64,000 nt of DNA from Streptomyces sp. NRRL WC-3605 (lineage in GTDB: Bacteria; Actinomycetota; Actinomycetes; Streptomycetales; Streptomycetaceae). Below, piece by piece: positions 18,629-27,479 of this stretch. The stretch covers positions 124,001-188,000 of the forward strand of contig NZ_LLZN01000050.1 of the NCBI RefSeq assembly GCF_001509795.1, given 5' to 3'. The notes under the pieces were generated by a model. It did not search any database. It was not told the DNA's origin and saw only the letters and a list, made by a program, of their open reading frames with translations. A program made the position numbers and the translations under genes. Position 1 is the first letter of the stretch; each line of letters starts with the position of its first letter.

Positions 18629-20452
18629 ATGTTCACCACCCGTCCCACCCTTCAGGGCACCTTCGGCATGGTGTCCTCCACCCACTGGCTGGCCTCGCAG
18701 TCCGCGATGGCGGTCCTGGAGCGCGGCGGCAACGCCTACGACGCCGCCGTGGCGGGCGCGTTCGTGCTGCACGTCGTCGAACCGCACCTGAACGGGCCGG
18801 CAGGCGAGGTGCCGATCCTCCTCGCCCCGGCGGGCGGCGAGGTGCGGGTGCTGTGCGGCCAGGGTGTCGCCCCCGCGGGCGCCACCGTCGCCCACTACCG
18901 GGGCCTCGGCCTGGACCTCGTCCCCGGCACCGGACCGCTGGCCGCCGCCGTCCCCGGTGCCTTCGACGCCTGGATGGTCCTGCTCCGCGACCACGGCACC
19001 CTGGCACCCGCCGACGTCCTGGAGTACGCGATCGGGTACGCCGAACACGGGCACGCGCCCGTGGAGCGCGTCGGCGAGACCGTCGAGACGGTGCGCGAGC
19101 TGTTCGAGACCGAGTGGACCTCCTCCGCCGAGGTGTACCTGCCGGACGGCGAGCCGCCCCGCCCCGGCGCGCTCTTCCGCAACCCGGCGCTCGCCGCCAC
19201 CTGGAAACGCCTGCTGGACGAGACCGCCGGCGCCGGAGACCGGATCGCGCAGATCGAGGCCGCACGCGCGGTGTGGCGCGGCGGCTTCATCGCCGAGGCA
19301 CTGGTCCGGCAGGCGAACCGGCCCACCCTCGACACCAGCGGCGAACGCCACACCGGCACCCTCACCGCCGCCGACCTGGCCGGCTGGTCCGCGACCTACG
19401 AGGCGCCGGCGACGTACGACTGGAACGGCTGGACCCTGTGCAAGGCCGGCCCCTGGAGCCAGGGCCCGGTGCTCCTCCAGCAGCTCGCCCTGCTCCCCGG
19501 CACGCTGCCGCCGTACGGGTCGGCCGAGTACGTCCACCTGCTGATCGAGGGCTGCAAGCTGGCCATGGCCGACCGGGAGGCCTGGTACGGCGACGCGGCC
19601 GAGGTGCCGCTCGCCGACCTGCTGTCCGACGCCTACAACGCGGAAAGGCGCGGGCTGGTGGGCGACGCGGCCTCCTTCGAGCTGCGGCCCGGCAGCCCCG
19701 GCGGCCGTACGCCCAGGCTCGGTACCCACGCGCGCGGGGCCGCCGTCGCCGCATCCGGTCCGGCGCCCGGCGCCGGGGAGCCCACGGTCGCCAAGTCGCC
19801 CCTGTCGCCGGTGCCGGGCGAGCCCGAGGTGGCCGCCGACGGCACCACGCGCGGCGACACCTGCCACCTCGACGTCGTCGACCGGTGGGGCAACATGGTC
19901 GCCGCCACCCCGAGCGGGGGCTGGCTGCAGTCCAACCCCGTGGTGCCCGAACTCGGCTTCCCGCTCGGCACGCGGCTGCAGATGACCTGGCTGGAGGAGG
20001 GCCTGCCGAACTCCCTGACGCCCGGACGGCGCCCCCGCACCACGCTCACCCCGACGATCGCGCTGCGCGACGGCGTGCCCGTGCTGGCCTTCGGCACGCC
20101 CGGCGGGGACCAGCAGGACCAGTGGCAGCTGCACTTCTTCCTCGCCGTCGCCCTGCGCGGCCGGGTCCGCGGCGGCCTCGACCTCCAGGGCGCCATCGAC
20201 GCCCCCAACTGGCACAACGACAGCTTCCCCGGATCGTTCCACCCGCGCGGCAGCCGGCCCGGGAGCGTCACCGTGGAGGCCCGCACCGACCCCGCGCTGG
20301 TGGACGGACTGCGGCGGCGCGGCCACGACGTCACGGTCGGCGACGCCTGGTCGGAGGGCCGCCTGTGCGCGGTCGCCCGCGACCCCGGCACCGGGGTCCT
20401 GTCGGCCGCGGCGAACCCGCGCGGCATGCAGGGCTATGCCGTCGGACGCTGA
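18629..20452 (+). CDS. Gamma-glutamyltransferase-family N-terminal nucleophile hydrolase
   Basis: A 607-residue Ntn-hydrolase of the gamma-glutamyltransferase/acylase family. The large-subunit part carries ERGGNAYDAAVAGAFVLHVV. The likely autocleavage threonine is Thr411 in TRGDTCHLDVVDRWGNM, followed by small-subunit motifs ATPSGGWLQSNPVV and TPGGDQQDQWQLHFF. An Ala/Pro/Gly-rich insert lies just before the cleavage site. No signal peptide is evident, so a cytoplasmic or atypically exported protein is likely. Substrate could be glutathione, gamma-glutamyl peptides or another gamma-amide. The ATG is supported by a very strong GAGGTGA ribosome site at 18614-18620, better than the in-frame GTG 12 nt upstream. 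Confidence 0.88.
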   Translation: MFTTRPTLQGTFGMVSSTHWLASQSAMAVLERGGNAYDAAVAGAFVLHVVEPHLNGPAGEVPILLAPAGGEVRVLCGQGVAPAGATVAHYRGLGLDLVPGTGPLAAAVPGAFDAWMVLLRDHGTLAPADVLEYAIGYAEHGHAPVERVGETVETVRELFETEWTSSAEVYLPDGEPPRPGALFRNPALAATWKRLLDETAGAGDRIAQIEAARAVWRGGFIAEALVRQANRPTLDTSGERHTGTLTAADLAGWSATYEAPATYDWNGWTLCKAGPWSQGPVLLQQLALLPGTLPPYGSAEYVHLLIEGCKLAMADREAWYGDAAEVPLADLLSDAYNAERRGLVGDAASFELRPGSPGGRTPRLGTHARGAAVAASGPAPGAGEPTVAKSPLSPVPGEPEVAADGTTRGDTCHLDVVDRWGNMVAATPSGGWLQSNPVVPELGFPLGTRLQMTWLEEGLPNSLTPGRRPRTTLTPTIALRDGVPVLAFGTPGGDQQDQWQLHFFLAVALRGRVRGGLDLQGAIDAPNWHNDSFPGSFHPRGSRPGSVTVEARTDPALVDGLRRRGHDVTVGDAWSEGRLCAVARDPGTGVLSAAANPRGMQGYAVGR

Positions 20453-20551
20453 GAATCCCCAGGTGACGCCCGCGCGGCGAGTTCACCGGGAGGCCGTCCG
20501 CAGGTCACCGGGCGGGCGGGCGTTGTCAGTGGCGCGTGTTTCCATGGACGG

Positions 20552-21409
20552 GTGATCGAAGACAACGAAACCATCGAAGAGTTTCTCGCCCAGCACGCCA
20601 CCGAAGTGGAGGACGCCGTCCGCAAGGCGGCGGCCGCCGAGATCATGCCCCGCTTCCGCCGCCTCGCCGACCACGAGGTCGACCGCAAGAGCGGGCCGCA
20701 CGACCTGGTGACCGACGCCGACCGGCTCGCCGAGCGCCACCTCACGGACGCCCTCGGCGCCCTCCTGCCCGGCTCGGTCGTCGTCGGCGAGGAGGCGGTG
20801 CACGCCGACCCGTCCGTGTACGACGCGATCCGCGGCGAGGCCCCGGTGTGGATCGTCGACCCCGTCGACGGCACCCGCCAGTTCGTGCACGGCGACACCG
20901 GCTTCTGCACCCTGGTCGCCCTCGCCCGGCACGGCGAGGTGCTCGCCTCCTGGACGTACGCGCCCGCCCTCGACCGGCTGGCCACCGCCGTCAAGGGCCG
21001 CGGCGCCTTCCTCGACGGCGAGCGGCTGCGCGCCGGAGCCCCGGACCCCGCCCGCGACCTGCGCGTCGCCACCTCCCACCCCGACTTCACCACCGACGAG
21101 CAGAAGCGCTCCCTCCTCGGCCTGTGGACCGACGGCATCGCCCCTCGCCCGTGCGGATCGGCGGGCCTGGAGTATCTGGCCGTCGCCCGGGGCGATTTGG
21201 ACTCCGTCGCCTTCGGCTGGGAGGCGGCATGGGATCACGCGGCCGGCCTGCTGCTCGTGCGGGAGGCGGGCGGCGCCGACCTGACGCACACGGGCGCCCC
21301 GTTCCGTATCACCGGGGGCAACGACCTGCCGTTCGCGGCGGCCCGCGACGCGGCCACCGCCCGGCGGGTGGCCGGACTCCTGTCCGGCGAAGCGCGCCGC
21401 GCGGCGTAA
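20552..21409 (+). CDS. Inositol monophosphatase-family phosphatase, possibly histidinol-phosphatase
   Basis: A 285-residue metal-dependent phosphatase. Motif DLVTDADRLAE, the metal site WIVDPVDGTRQFVHG (DPxDGT) and the second signature WEAAWDHAAGLLLVREAGG are all intact. Members hydrolyse inositol-1-phosphate, histidinol-phosphate (actinobacterial HisN type), PAP or sugar phosphates. Specificity cannot be read from the sequence, and no histidine genes are nearby. It uses a GTG start and stands 99 nt after the glutamyltransferase gene. It appears to be a separate unit rather than part of an obvious pathway cluster. Confidence 0.88.
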   Translation: MIEDNETIEEFLAQHATEVEDAVRKAAAAEIMPRFRRLADHEVDRKSGPHDLVTDADRLAERHLTDALGALLPGSVVVGEEAVHADPSVYDAIRGEAPVWIVDPVDGTRQFVHGDTGFCTLVALARHGEVLASWTYAPALDRLATAVKGRGAFLDGERLRAGAPDPARDLRVATSHPDFTTDEQKRSLLGLWTDGIAPRPCGSAGLEYLAVARGDLDSVAFGWEAAWDHAAGLLLVREAGGADLTHTGAPFRITGGNDLPFAAARDAATARRVAGLLSGEARRAA

Positions 21410-21556
21410 GGGGGTACGGGCCGACCAGGCCGGGAGCCCGGCCTGATCGGCGCGACACCACGGGGAATAGAGTCGGCCGTGGGGGAGCGGAGGTGGGGCG
21501 CCGGAGCCCCGGCCTATCCTGATCCCTAGGCCGCCGCCTGACGAAGGGGTCCGAAC

Positions 21557-22978
21557 GTGCCGTCGATGCTCGACGCAGTCGTGGTGGGTGCGGGACCGAA
21601 CGGCCTGACCGCCGCCGTGGAGCTGGCCCGCCGCGGCTTCTCCGTGGCCGTGTTCGAGGCCCGGGACACCGTCGGCGGCGGGGCCCGCACCGAGGAGCTG
21701 ACGCTGCCCGGCTTCCGGCACGACCCGTGCTCCGCCGCGCATCCCCTCGGCATCAATTCGCCCGCCTTCCGGGCGATGCCGCTCGACCGCCACGGCCTCG
21801 AATGGCTGCACGCGGAGCTGCCGATGGCCCACCCCTTCGCCGACGGTACCGCCGCCGTGCTGTCCCGGTCCGTCGCCGAGACGGCCGCCTCCTTCGGTCC
21901 GCGCGACGCGGGGACGTACCGCAGACTGGTCGCCCCGTTCCTGTCCAAGTGGGACACGCTGGCAAGGGACTTCATGTCGCTGCCCCTGACCGCGCTGCCC
22001 CGCGACCCGGTGACCCTCGCCCGGTTCGGCCTGACCGGGCTGCCGCCGTCGACCTGGCTGATGCGCCGCTTCCGCGACGAGCGGGCGCGCGCCCTGTTCT
22101 CCGGCCTGGTCGCCCATGTGATGGCCCCGCTGAACGGCTTCGCGACCGGCGCCATCGGCCTGGTCTTCGCCCTCGCCGCGCACGCCCGCGGCTGGCCCGT
22201 CGCCCGGGGCGGCTCCCAGTCCATCTCCGACGCCCTCACCGCCTACCTCCAGGACCTCGGCGGCTCCGTGCACACCGACTACGAGGTGAAGCGGCTCGAC
22301 GACCTGCCGCCCGCGCGGGCCTACGTCTTCGACACCTCGCCCACCGCCCTGGCCCGGATCGCCGGATTCGGCGGCTACTACGAGAACTACCGGTACGGCT
22401 CCGGCGTCTTCAAGATCGACTACGCGCTGGACGGCCCGGTGCCCTGGACCGCCCCGGAGGCCCGGCGGGCCGGCACCGTGCAGATCGGCGCGGACAGCGC
22501 GGAGATCGGGGCCGCGCTGCGGGCCGCGTCACGCGAGGGACGCGCACCCGACCGGCCGTTCCTGATCACCGTGCAGCCCAGCCTCGTCGACCCCACCCGC
22601 GCCCCCGAGGGCAAGCACGTCTTCTGGGCGTACGGCCATGTCCCCAACGGCTGGACCGGCGACCTCACGGACGCCCTGGAACGCCAACTGGAGCGCTACG
22701 CACCCGGGTTCCGCGACCGGATCCTCGCCCGCGCCACGGCAGGCCCGGCCGAACTCGCCGCCCGCAACGCCAACTACGTCGGCGGCGACATCGGCTCCGG
22801 CGCCGCCACCGGACTCCAGCTCCTGCTGCGCCCCAAGCTCTCGCTGTTCCCGTACCGCACCCCGCACCCCGCGATCTACCTCTGCTCGTCCGCGACCCCG
22901 CCCGGCCCGGGCGTGCACGGCATGTCCGGGCACAACGCGGCCAAGGCGGTCTGGCGCCGCCTGCGCCAGGAGCCCTGA
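21557..22978 (+). CDS. Phytoene dehydrogenase-like FAD oxidoreductase
   Basis: A 473-residue flavoprotein. It starts with a dinucleotide-binding motif ([21 protein letters not shown]) followed by [21 protein letters not shown], typical of the phytoene desaturase/CrtI and amine oxidase superfamily. The C-terminus has [24 protein letters not shown], the FAD-binding closing motif. No carotenoid genes lie nearby, and this solitary subgroup is of unknown substrate. The GTG start has GAAGGGGT 6 nt upstream; an ATG 9 nt later is possible. Candidate -10 elements TAGAGT (21468) and TATCCT (21515) lie upstream. Confidence 0.9.
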   Translation: MPSMLDAVVVGAGPNGLTAAVELARRGFSVAVFEARDTVGGGARTEELTLPGFRHDPCSAAHPLGINSPAFRAMPLDRHGLEWLHAELPMAHPFADGTAAVLSRSVAETAASFGPRDAGTYRRLVAPFLSKWDTLARDFMSLPLTALPRDPVTLARFGLTGLPPSTWLMRRFRDERARALFSGLVAHVMAPLNGFATGAIGLVFALAAHARGWPVARGGSQSISDALTAYLQDLGGSVHTDYEVKRLDDLPPARAYVFDTSPTALARIAGFGGYYENYRYGSGVFKIDYALDGPVPWTAPEARRAGTVQIGADSAEIGAALRAASREGRAPDRPFLITVQPSLVDPTRAPEGKHVFWAYGHVPNGWTGDLTDALERQLERYAPGFRDRILARATAGPAELAARNANYVGGDIGSGAATGLQLLLRPKLSLFPYRTPHPAIYLCSSATPPGPGVHGMSGHNAAKAVWRRLRQEP

Positions 22979-23029
22979 GCCACGGCCCCGGCGCCTGCGG
23001 TGACCGGACCGGCCTGCTAGGAAAGGGCC

Positions 23030-23542
23030 ATGACCACCATCGGACTGGTACAGGGCGACATCACCCGCGAGGCGGCCGACGCGATCGTCAACGCCGCGAA
23101 CTCCTCCCTGCTCGGCGGAGGCGGCGTGGACGGAGCCATCCACCGTCGCGGCGGCCCCGAGATCCTCGCCGAGTGCCGCGCGCTGCGGGCCTCCCGGTAC
23201 GGCAGGGGCCTGCCGACCGGGCAGGCGGTCGCCACCACGGCCGGGAAGCTGCCGGCACGCTGGGTGATCCACACGGTCGGCCCGGTCTGGTCGTCCGGCG
23301 AGGACCGCTCCGGCCTGCTGGCCTCCTGCTACCGCGAGTCGCTGCGGGTCGCCGACGAACTCGGCGCCCGTTCCGTCGCCTTCCCCGCCATCTCCACGGG
23401 CGTCTACGGCTGGCCCATGGACGACGGCGCCCGGATCGCGGTGGAGACCGTCAGGGCGGCGGAGACCGCCGTCGAGGAAGTGCGGTTCGTGCTCTTCGAC
23501 ACGGCCGCGTACGAGGTGTTCGCCCGGCGGGTGGAGGCGTGA
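23030..23542 (+). CDS. Macrodomain protein, probable O-acetyl-ADP-ribose deacetylase
   Basis: A 170-residue single macrodomain of the MacroD/YmdB type. It shows GDITREAADAIVNAANSSLLGGGGVDGAIH, with the paired asparagines and the GGGGVDGAIH loop that binds ADP-ribose and positions the catalytic water, then VAFPAISTGVYGWP. Such enzymes hydrolyse O-acetyl-ADP-ribose (the sirtuin product) or remove ADP-ribose from acidic side chains. A sirtuin, a NUDIX protein and an ADP-ribosylglycohydrolase lie within 7 kb. The ATG has GGAAAGG 4 nt upstream. Confidence 0.94.
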   Translation: MTTIGLVQGDITREAADAIVNAANSSLLGGGGVDGAIHRRGGPEILAECRALRASRYGRGLPTGQAVATTAGKLPARWVIHTVGPVWSSGEDRSGLLASCYRESLRVADELGARSVAFPAISTGVYGWPMDDGARIAVETVRAAETAVEEVRFVLFDTAAYEVFARRVEA

Positions 23543-23574
23543 ACACCGCCCGCGGCTGATCCGTACCCCTTCCC

Positions 23575-24084
23575 GTGGAGACGCACCAGGCACACCAGGC
23601 ACCCGTGAGGAACCGAGGAGGCGGCACCAGGGGTGGCGGCGCGCGCAGCCGGGCCGCGATCGCCGCCGGGCTGGCGCCCCTGTTGCTGGCCACCGCGTGC
23701 GGCGGTGACGACGCCGGTCCCGCCGCCGCGTCGAGCGGCCCGCCGAGGGTCTCCGCCACCGAGGCGGGGGTGGTGGCACCGGCGAAGGTGGAGGTGATCG
23801 CCGGCCTCACCGGGTGCGAGGTGAAGATCAGGACCGAGGCGGACGAGCTGCGCGAGGGCGTCTGCCGGACCAAGCGGGGCGACTACCTCGTCACGACGTT
23901 CCCCGAGGAGAAGCTGAAGCGGGACTGGCTGGACGCGGCCGCCGTCTACGGCGGCACGTACCTGGTCGGCACCCGCTGGGTGGTGAGCGCCGAGCCCGCC
24001 GTGCTGAAGCGGCTGCGCCCTCAGCTGGGTGGCAGCATCGAGCGCCTGCGCGGCATCGGCCCGAGTCCCCCCGCGTCCCCCTGA
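23575..24084 (+). CDS. Putative lipoprotein of unknown function
   Basis: A 169-residue protein with an export signal. An Arg/Gly-rich start is followed by a hydrophobic stretch (AAIAAGLAPLLLATACGG) whose ATAC resembles a lipobox, so the mature protein probably starts at that cysteine and is anchored outside the membrane. The remaining about 120 residues show no motif I recognise, though LTGCEVKIRTEADELREGVC suggests a disulfide pair. The start is uncertain: GTG 23575 or GTG 23605, the latter giving a normal-length signal peptide; neither has a good ribosome site. It lies between the macrodomain and alkA genes. Confidence 0.7.
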   Translation: METHQAHQAPVRNRGGGTRGGGARSRAAIAAGLAPLLLATACGGDDAGPAAASSGPPRVSATEAGVVAPAKVEVIAGLTGCEVKIRTEADELREGVCRTKRGDYLVTTFPEEKLKRDWLDAAAVYGGTYLVGTRWVVSAEPAVLKRLRPQLGGSIERLRGIGPSPPASP

Positions 24085-24177
24085 CCCGCGGGGGCGATCC
24101 GCCGCCGCCCAGGCCGGCCGACGTCCATGTCGGATTCTCGCCAGCGTGCGCCCGCCCGCGTCCCCGATGCTGGAGGC

Positions 24178-25659
24178 ATGAACAAGGGGATGCACATCGA
24201 CGTCGAGCGCTGCGTGCGCGCCGTGCAGTCGAAGGACGCCCGCTTCGACGGGTGGTTCTTCACGGCGGTCGTCACGACCGGGATCTACTGCCGGCCCAGC
24301 TGCCCCGCGGTCCCGCCCCGGCCGGCGAACATGCGGTTCCTGCCGAGCGCCGCCGCCTGCCAGCAGGCCGGCTTTCGCGCCTGCAAGAGGTGCCGCCCCG
24401 ACACCAGCCCCGGCTCGCCCGAGTGGAACCAGCGCGCCGACCTCGTGGCCCGGGCGATGCGGCTGATCGCCGACGGCGTCGTGGACCGCGAGGGCGTCCC
24501 CGCACTCGCCGCGCGCCTCGGCTACAGCACCCGGCAGATCGAGCGCCAGCTCCTCGCCGAGCTCGGCGCCGGCCCGCTCGCCCTGGCCCGCGCCCAGCGC
24601 GCCCAGACCGCGCGGCTCCTCATCGAGACGACGTCGCTGTCCATGGCGGACATCGCCTTCGCGGCCGGCTTCGCCTCGGTCCGCACCTTCAACGACACCG
24701 TCCGCGAGGTCTTCGCCCTCGCCCCGACCGACCTGCGCGCCCGGGCACCCCGCACTGCCCGGGGCGGCACCGCGGGCGCCCTCACCCTGCGTCTGCCGTT
24801 CCGTGCCCCGCTCAACCCCGACAACCTCTTCGGGCATCTCGCGGCGACCGCCGTGCCCGGCGTCGAGGAGTGGCGGGACGGCGCGTACCGGCGCACGCTC
24901 CGGCTGCCGTACGGGCACGGCATCGTGGCGCTGAGCCCGCGGCCCGACCACATCGCCTGCCGCCTCACCCTCGGCGACCTGCGCGACCTCACCGTCGCCA
25001 CCAGCCGGTGCCGGCGGATGCTCGACCTGGACGCCGACCCGGTCGCCGTCGACGACCAGTTGCGCACCGATCCGGTGCTCGCGCCACTGGTCGGCAAGGC
25101 CCCCGGACGCCGGGTCCCGCGCACGGTCGACGAGGCCGAGTTCGCCGTACGGGCCGTGCTCGGGCAGCAGGTCTCCACGGCGGCCGCCCGCACCCACGCG
25201 GCCCGCCTCGTCACCGCGCACGGCGAGCCGGTGGACGACCCGGAGGGCGGCCTCACCCACCTCTTCCCGCACCCCGAGGCCCTGGCCTCGGCGGACCCCG
25301 AGGCCCTGGCGATGCCCCGCAGCCGCCGCACCACCCTCACGACACTGGTCCGCCGGCTCGCCGACGGCGACATCCGCCTCGGCCCCGACAGCGACCGGCC
25401 CGAGACCCGGGCGAAGCTCCTGTCCCTGCCGGGCTTCGGGCCCTGGACCGTCGACGTCATCGCGATGCGCGCCCTCGGGGACCCCGACGCCTTCCTCCCC
25501 ACCGACCTCGGCGTCCGCCGCGCCGCCCGGGAGCTGGGCCTGCCGTCCACCCCGGCGGCCCTCACCGCCCGCGCCGCCGCCTGGCGCCCCTGGCGGGCCT
25601 ACGCCGTGCAGTACCTGTGGGCGACGGACAGTCACCCCATCAACGTCCTCCCCGCGTAA
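24178..25659 (+). CDS. alkA: Ada-AlkA fusion: methylphosphotriester-sensing regulator plus 3-methyladenine DNA glycosylase
   Basis: A 493-residue fusion. Residues 1-80 are the Ada zinc domain with Cys38, Cys42, Cys69 and Cys72, the same spacing as E. coli Ada, where Cys38 takes a methyl group from phosphotriesters. Residues about 85-190 are an AraC-type double helix-turn-helix (GYSTRQIERQL; AFAAGFASVRTFNDTVREVF). The rest is AlkA, with a helix-hairpin-helix (LPGFGPWTVDVIAMRALG) and a catalytic Asp in FLPTDLGVR. It likely senses alkylation, activates its own operon and excises alkylated bases; ogt follows after 10 nt. ATG 24178 is preceded by ATGCTGGAGGC, identical to the sequence before the LapA gene. 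Confidence 0.93.
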   Translation: MNKGMHIDVERCVRAVQSKDARFDGWFFTAVVTTGIYCRPSCPAVPPRPANMRFLPSAAACQQAGFRACKRCRPDTSPGSPEWNQRADLVARAMRLIADGVVDREGVPALAARLGYSTRQIERQLLAELGAGPLALARAQRAQTARLLIETTSLSMADIAFAAGFASVRTFNDTVREVFALAPTDLRARAPRTARGGTAGALTLRLPFRAPLNPDNLFGHLAATAVPGVEEWRDGAYRRTLRLPYGHGIVALSPRPDHIACRLTLGDLRDLTVATSRCRRMLDLDADPVAVDDQLRTDPVLAPLVGKAPGRRVPRTVDEAEFAVRAVLGQQVSTAAARTHAARLVTAHGEPVDDPEGGLTHLFPHPEALASADPEALAMPRSRRTTLTTLVRRLADGDIRLGPDSDRPETRAKLLSLPGFGPWTVDVIAMRALGDPDAFLPTDLGVRRAARELGLPSTPAALTARAAAWRPWRAYAVQYLWATDSHPINVLPA

Positions 25660-25669
25660 GGAGAAACCC

Positions 25670-26152
25670 GTGCGACAGCACACCGTCATCGACAGCCCGT
25701 ACGGCCCGCTCACCCTCGTCGCCGACGACGGCGTCCTGTGCGGGCTCTACATGACCGACCAGCGCCACCGCCCCGCCGAGGAGACCTTCGGCCCGCGCGA
25801 CGCTGCACCCTTCGCCCAGGCCGAGGAACAGCTCGAGGCCTACTTCGCGGGCACCCTACGGGAGTTCACCCTCCCCCTGCGCCTCGCGGGCACCCCGTTC
25901 CAGCGCGGAGTCTGGGACGCCCTGCGCACCATCCCCTACGGCGAGACCCGCACCTACGGCCAACTCGCCGACACCCTCGGCAAGTCGGGTGCCTCGCGCG
26001 CCGTCGGCCTCGCCAACGGCAGAAACCCGATCGGCATCATCGTCCCCTGCCACCGCGTCGTCGGCGCGTCCGGCGCCCTCACGGGCTACGGCGGCGGTCT
26101 CCCCCGCAAACAGCGCCTCCTGGCCTTCGAAAGCGGGGCGACGCTGTTCTGA
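25670..26152 (+). CDS. ogt: Methylated-DNA--protein-cysteine S-methyltransferase
   Basis: A 160-residue O6-methylguanine repair protein with the suicide acceptor Cys127 in GIIVPCHRVVGASG. The DNA-binding helices FQRGVWDALRTIPYGETRTYG and GASRAVGLANGRNP are conserved. It repairs O6-methylguanine and O4-methylthymine stoichiometrically. The GTG start has a good AAGGAG site, and the gene begins 10 nt after the ada-alkA stop, so both repair functions are one operon. In E. coli the equivalent domain is fused to the Ada sensor; here it is separate and the sensor is fused to the glycosylase instead. Confidence 0.96.
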   Translation: MRQHTVIDSPYGPLTLVADDGVLCGLYMTDQRHRPAEETFGPRDAAPFAQAEEQLEAYFAGTLREFTLPLRLAGTPFQRGVWDALRTIPYGETRTYGQLADTLGKSGASRAVGLANGRNPIGIIVPCHRVVGASGALTGYGGGLPRKQRLLAFESGATLF

Positions 26153-26235
26153 CGCCCGCCATCCGGGCAATGATCGCCTTGTAGGGTCGCGCCTGACGAC
26201 GGGCGGCGGGCGCTGGTGCCGACACGAGGGATGAG

Positions 26236-26940
26236 ATGGCGGGGAGCGACGTACAGGTCTGGGCCGGCATAGTCGGGACATTCGCCACCGTCGGTGTCAG
26301 CGTGCTGGGCGTACTGAACTTCCAGCGCAAGCGCGACACCTCCGCCGCCGTGGGGGCGGCCTTCAAGGACGTCGTGGAGGCTCTGGCGTCGGACAACACG
26401 ACCCAGCAGATGGCCGGAGCGATCCTGATGCGGCGCTTCTTCGACAACAACTCGGAGCAGGGCGCTGGTCGCACGCCCTATGCCGACGAGGCGGTCGCGG
26501 TGATCGCCGGGCTCCTCCGGGAGAGCAGGTCGGGGCAGGTGCAGAAGGTGCTCGCCGACGGATTACGGTTCGCGCCGTCCCTCGTCCAGGCCGACCTCCA
26601 GGGCTGCAACCTGACCCGCGCCTATCTCGGGCGTCGTGCCGGGGACAAGAAGATCGTCGATCTTGAGAACGCCGATCTCTTCGAAGCCGACCTGACCGGC
26701 GCGTCCCTGCGGGGCGCCAGAGCGGCCGGCGCGGTCTTCTTCCGCGCCACACTGGTGAACGCCGTCCTGGCCGACACCGTGCTCACCGGGGCCGACTTCC
26801 GGGAAGCCCGGTTGACCGGCGCGAACTTCGAAGGCGCCCGTCTCTCCGGCGCGCGGTTCGCCGGAGCGTCCGACATCCCTGATCGCGTGATCCGCCTGCT
26901 GGACACCGACGGCGTAGTAGTCAGCGAAGATCACGTATGA
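26236..26940 (+). CDS. Membrane-anchored pentapeptide-repeat protein (TTA codon)
   Basis: A 234-residue protein. Residues about 7-29 (VWAGIVGTFATVGVSVLGVL) are a membrane segment. A helical middle region (about 35-110) follows, then pentapeptide repeats from about residue 118 to 215, such as ADLQGCNLTRA, ADLFEADLTGASLRGA and ANFEGARLSGARFAGA, which should form a right-handed beta-helix. Leu110 is encoded by TTA (26563), a codon read by the developmentally regulated bldA tRNA in Streptomyces. The stop overlaps the start of the TIR-like gene (ATGA), so the two are coupled. Function unknown. A TAGGGT -10 lies at 26182-26187, and GAGGGATGAG precedes the ATG. Confidence 0.85.
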   Translation: MAGSDVQVWAGIVGTFATVGVSVLGVLNFQRKRDTSAAVGAAFKDVVEALASDNTTQQMAGAILMRRFFDNNSEQGAGRTPYADEAVAVIAGLLRESRSGQVQKVLADGLRFAPSLVQADLQGCNLTRAYLGRRAGDKKIVDLENADLFEADLTGASLRGARAAGAVFFRATLVNAVLADTVLTGADFREARLTGANFEGARLSGARFAGASDIPDRVIRLLDTDGVVVSEDHV

Positions 26941-27479
26941 ACATGAGCCCCACAGGCGAGGCCGAGGTCTTCCTCGGCGCGCCGTCCATCCTGACGGCCC
27001 CTCAGCAGACCCGGCTCGAGCAGTGGGTGGCATGGCTCGAGGGCGAGTCCTTCCGGGTCCGCCGGCTGAACAGGGACTGCCACGGCGAGGATCCGTGGCA
27101 CACCCTGACCGAGGTGCTGTGCCAGGCCGACGGGGTCGTCCTGCTCGGATTCCGCCAGCTCGACGCACGTCGCTCCGTGTGGCGGCCCGGCACCGAGGAG
27201 GAGGCGCCTTCCTCGACATGGTGGACGTCCCCGTGGCTTCAGCTCGAGGCCGGGATCGCCGTCGGCCTGTCCCTGCCCGTCCTCGTCGTACCGGAGGACG
27301 GGGTCACGGAGGGGGTGTTCGACCCGGCCGGGTGGACGGGTCAGGTGACGGGCACGGCCCTGCACACACCCGGAGCGGGAGCAGGTCCGTGGTCCGACGC
27401 CGTCCGCCGGAGTCGGCTCCTTCGCGCCGACGGCGGCACCCGTGAGCGCCGGTCACATGTCGCCGACGGCGGTCAGTGA
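26937..27479 (+). CDS. TIR-like domain protein coupled to the pentapeptide-repeat gene
   Basis: A 180-residue protein I cannot assign with certainty. The layout resembles a TIR/nucleotide-binding fold. A first strand VFLGAPSI is followed by a helix, RVRRLNRD, then CQADGVVLLGF. The segment TSPWLQLEAGIAVGLSLPVL parallels the S-x-W...E helix of TIR domains, where the glutamate (here Glu104) is catalytic for NAD+ cleavage, and ends in VLVVPED. The C-terminal about 40 residues look disordered. It overlaps the upstream gene by 4 nt and the sirtuin gene on the other strand by 27 nt. NADase or nucleotide-sensing activity is a hypothesis. Confidence 0.7.
   Translation: MNMSPTGEAEVFLGAPSILTAPQQTRLEQWVAWLEGESFRVRRLNRDCHGEDPWHTLTEVLCQADGVVLLGFRQLDARRSVWRPGTEEEAPSSTWWTSPWLQLEAGIAVGLSLPVLVVPEDGVTEGVFDPAGWTGQVTGTALHTPGAGAGPWSDAVRRSRLLRADGGTRERRSHVADGGQ

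Noticed and set aside
21479..21529. Possible 16-codon GTG leader peptide just after TAGAGT, upstream of the phytoene-dehydrogenase-like gene
   Set aside because: It has no ribosome site or known leader-peptide character, and its occurrence is expected by chance at this base composition.
18502..26160. Recurring TGACGCCCGC(C) near gene ends and starts at 18502, 18618, 20464 and 26150
   Set aside because: Three are simply a TGA stop or GTGA next to GC-rich sequence; spacing and strand context are inconsistent, so no element is claimed.
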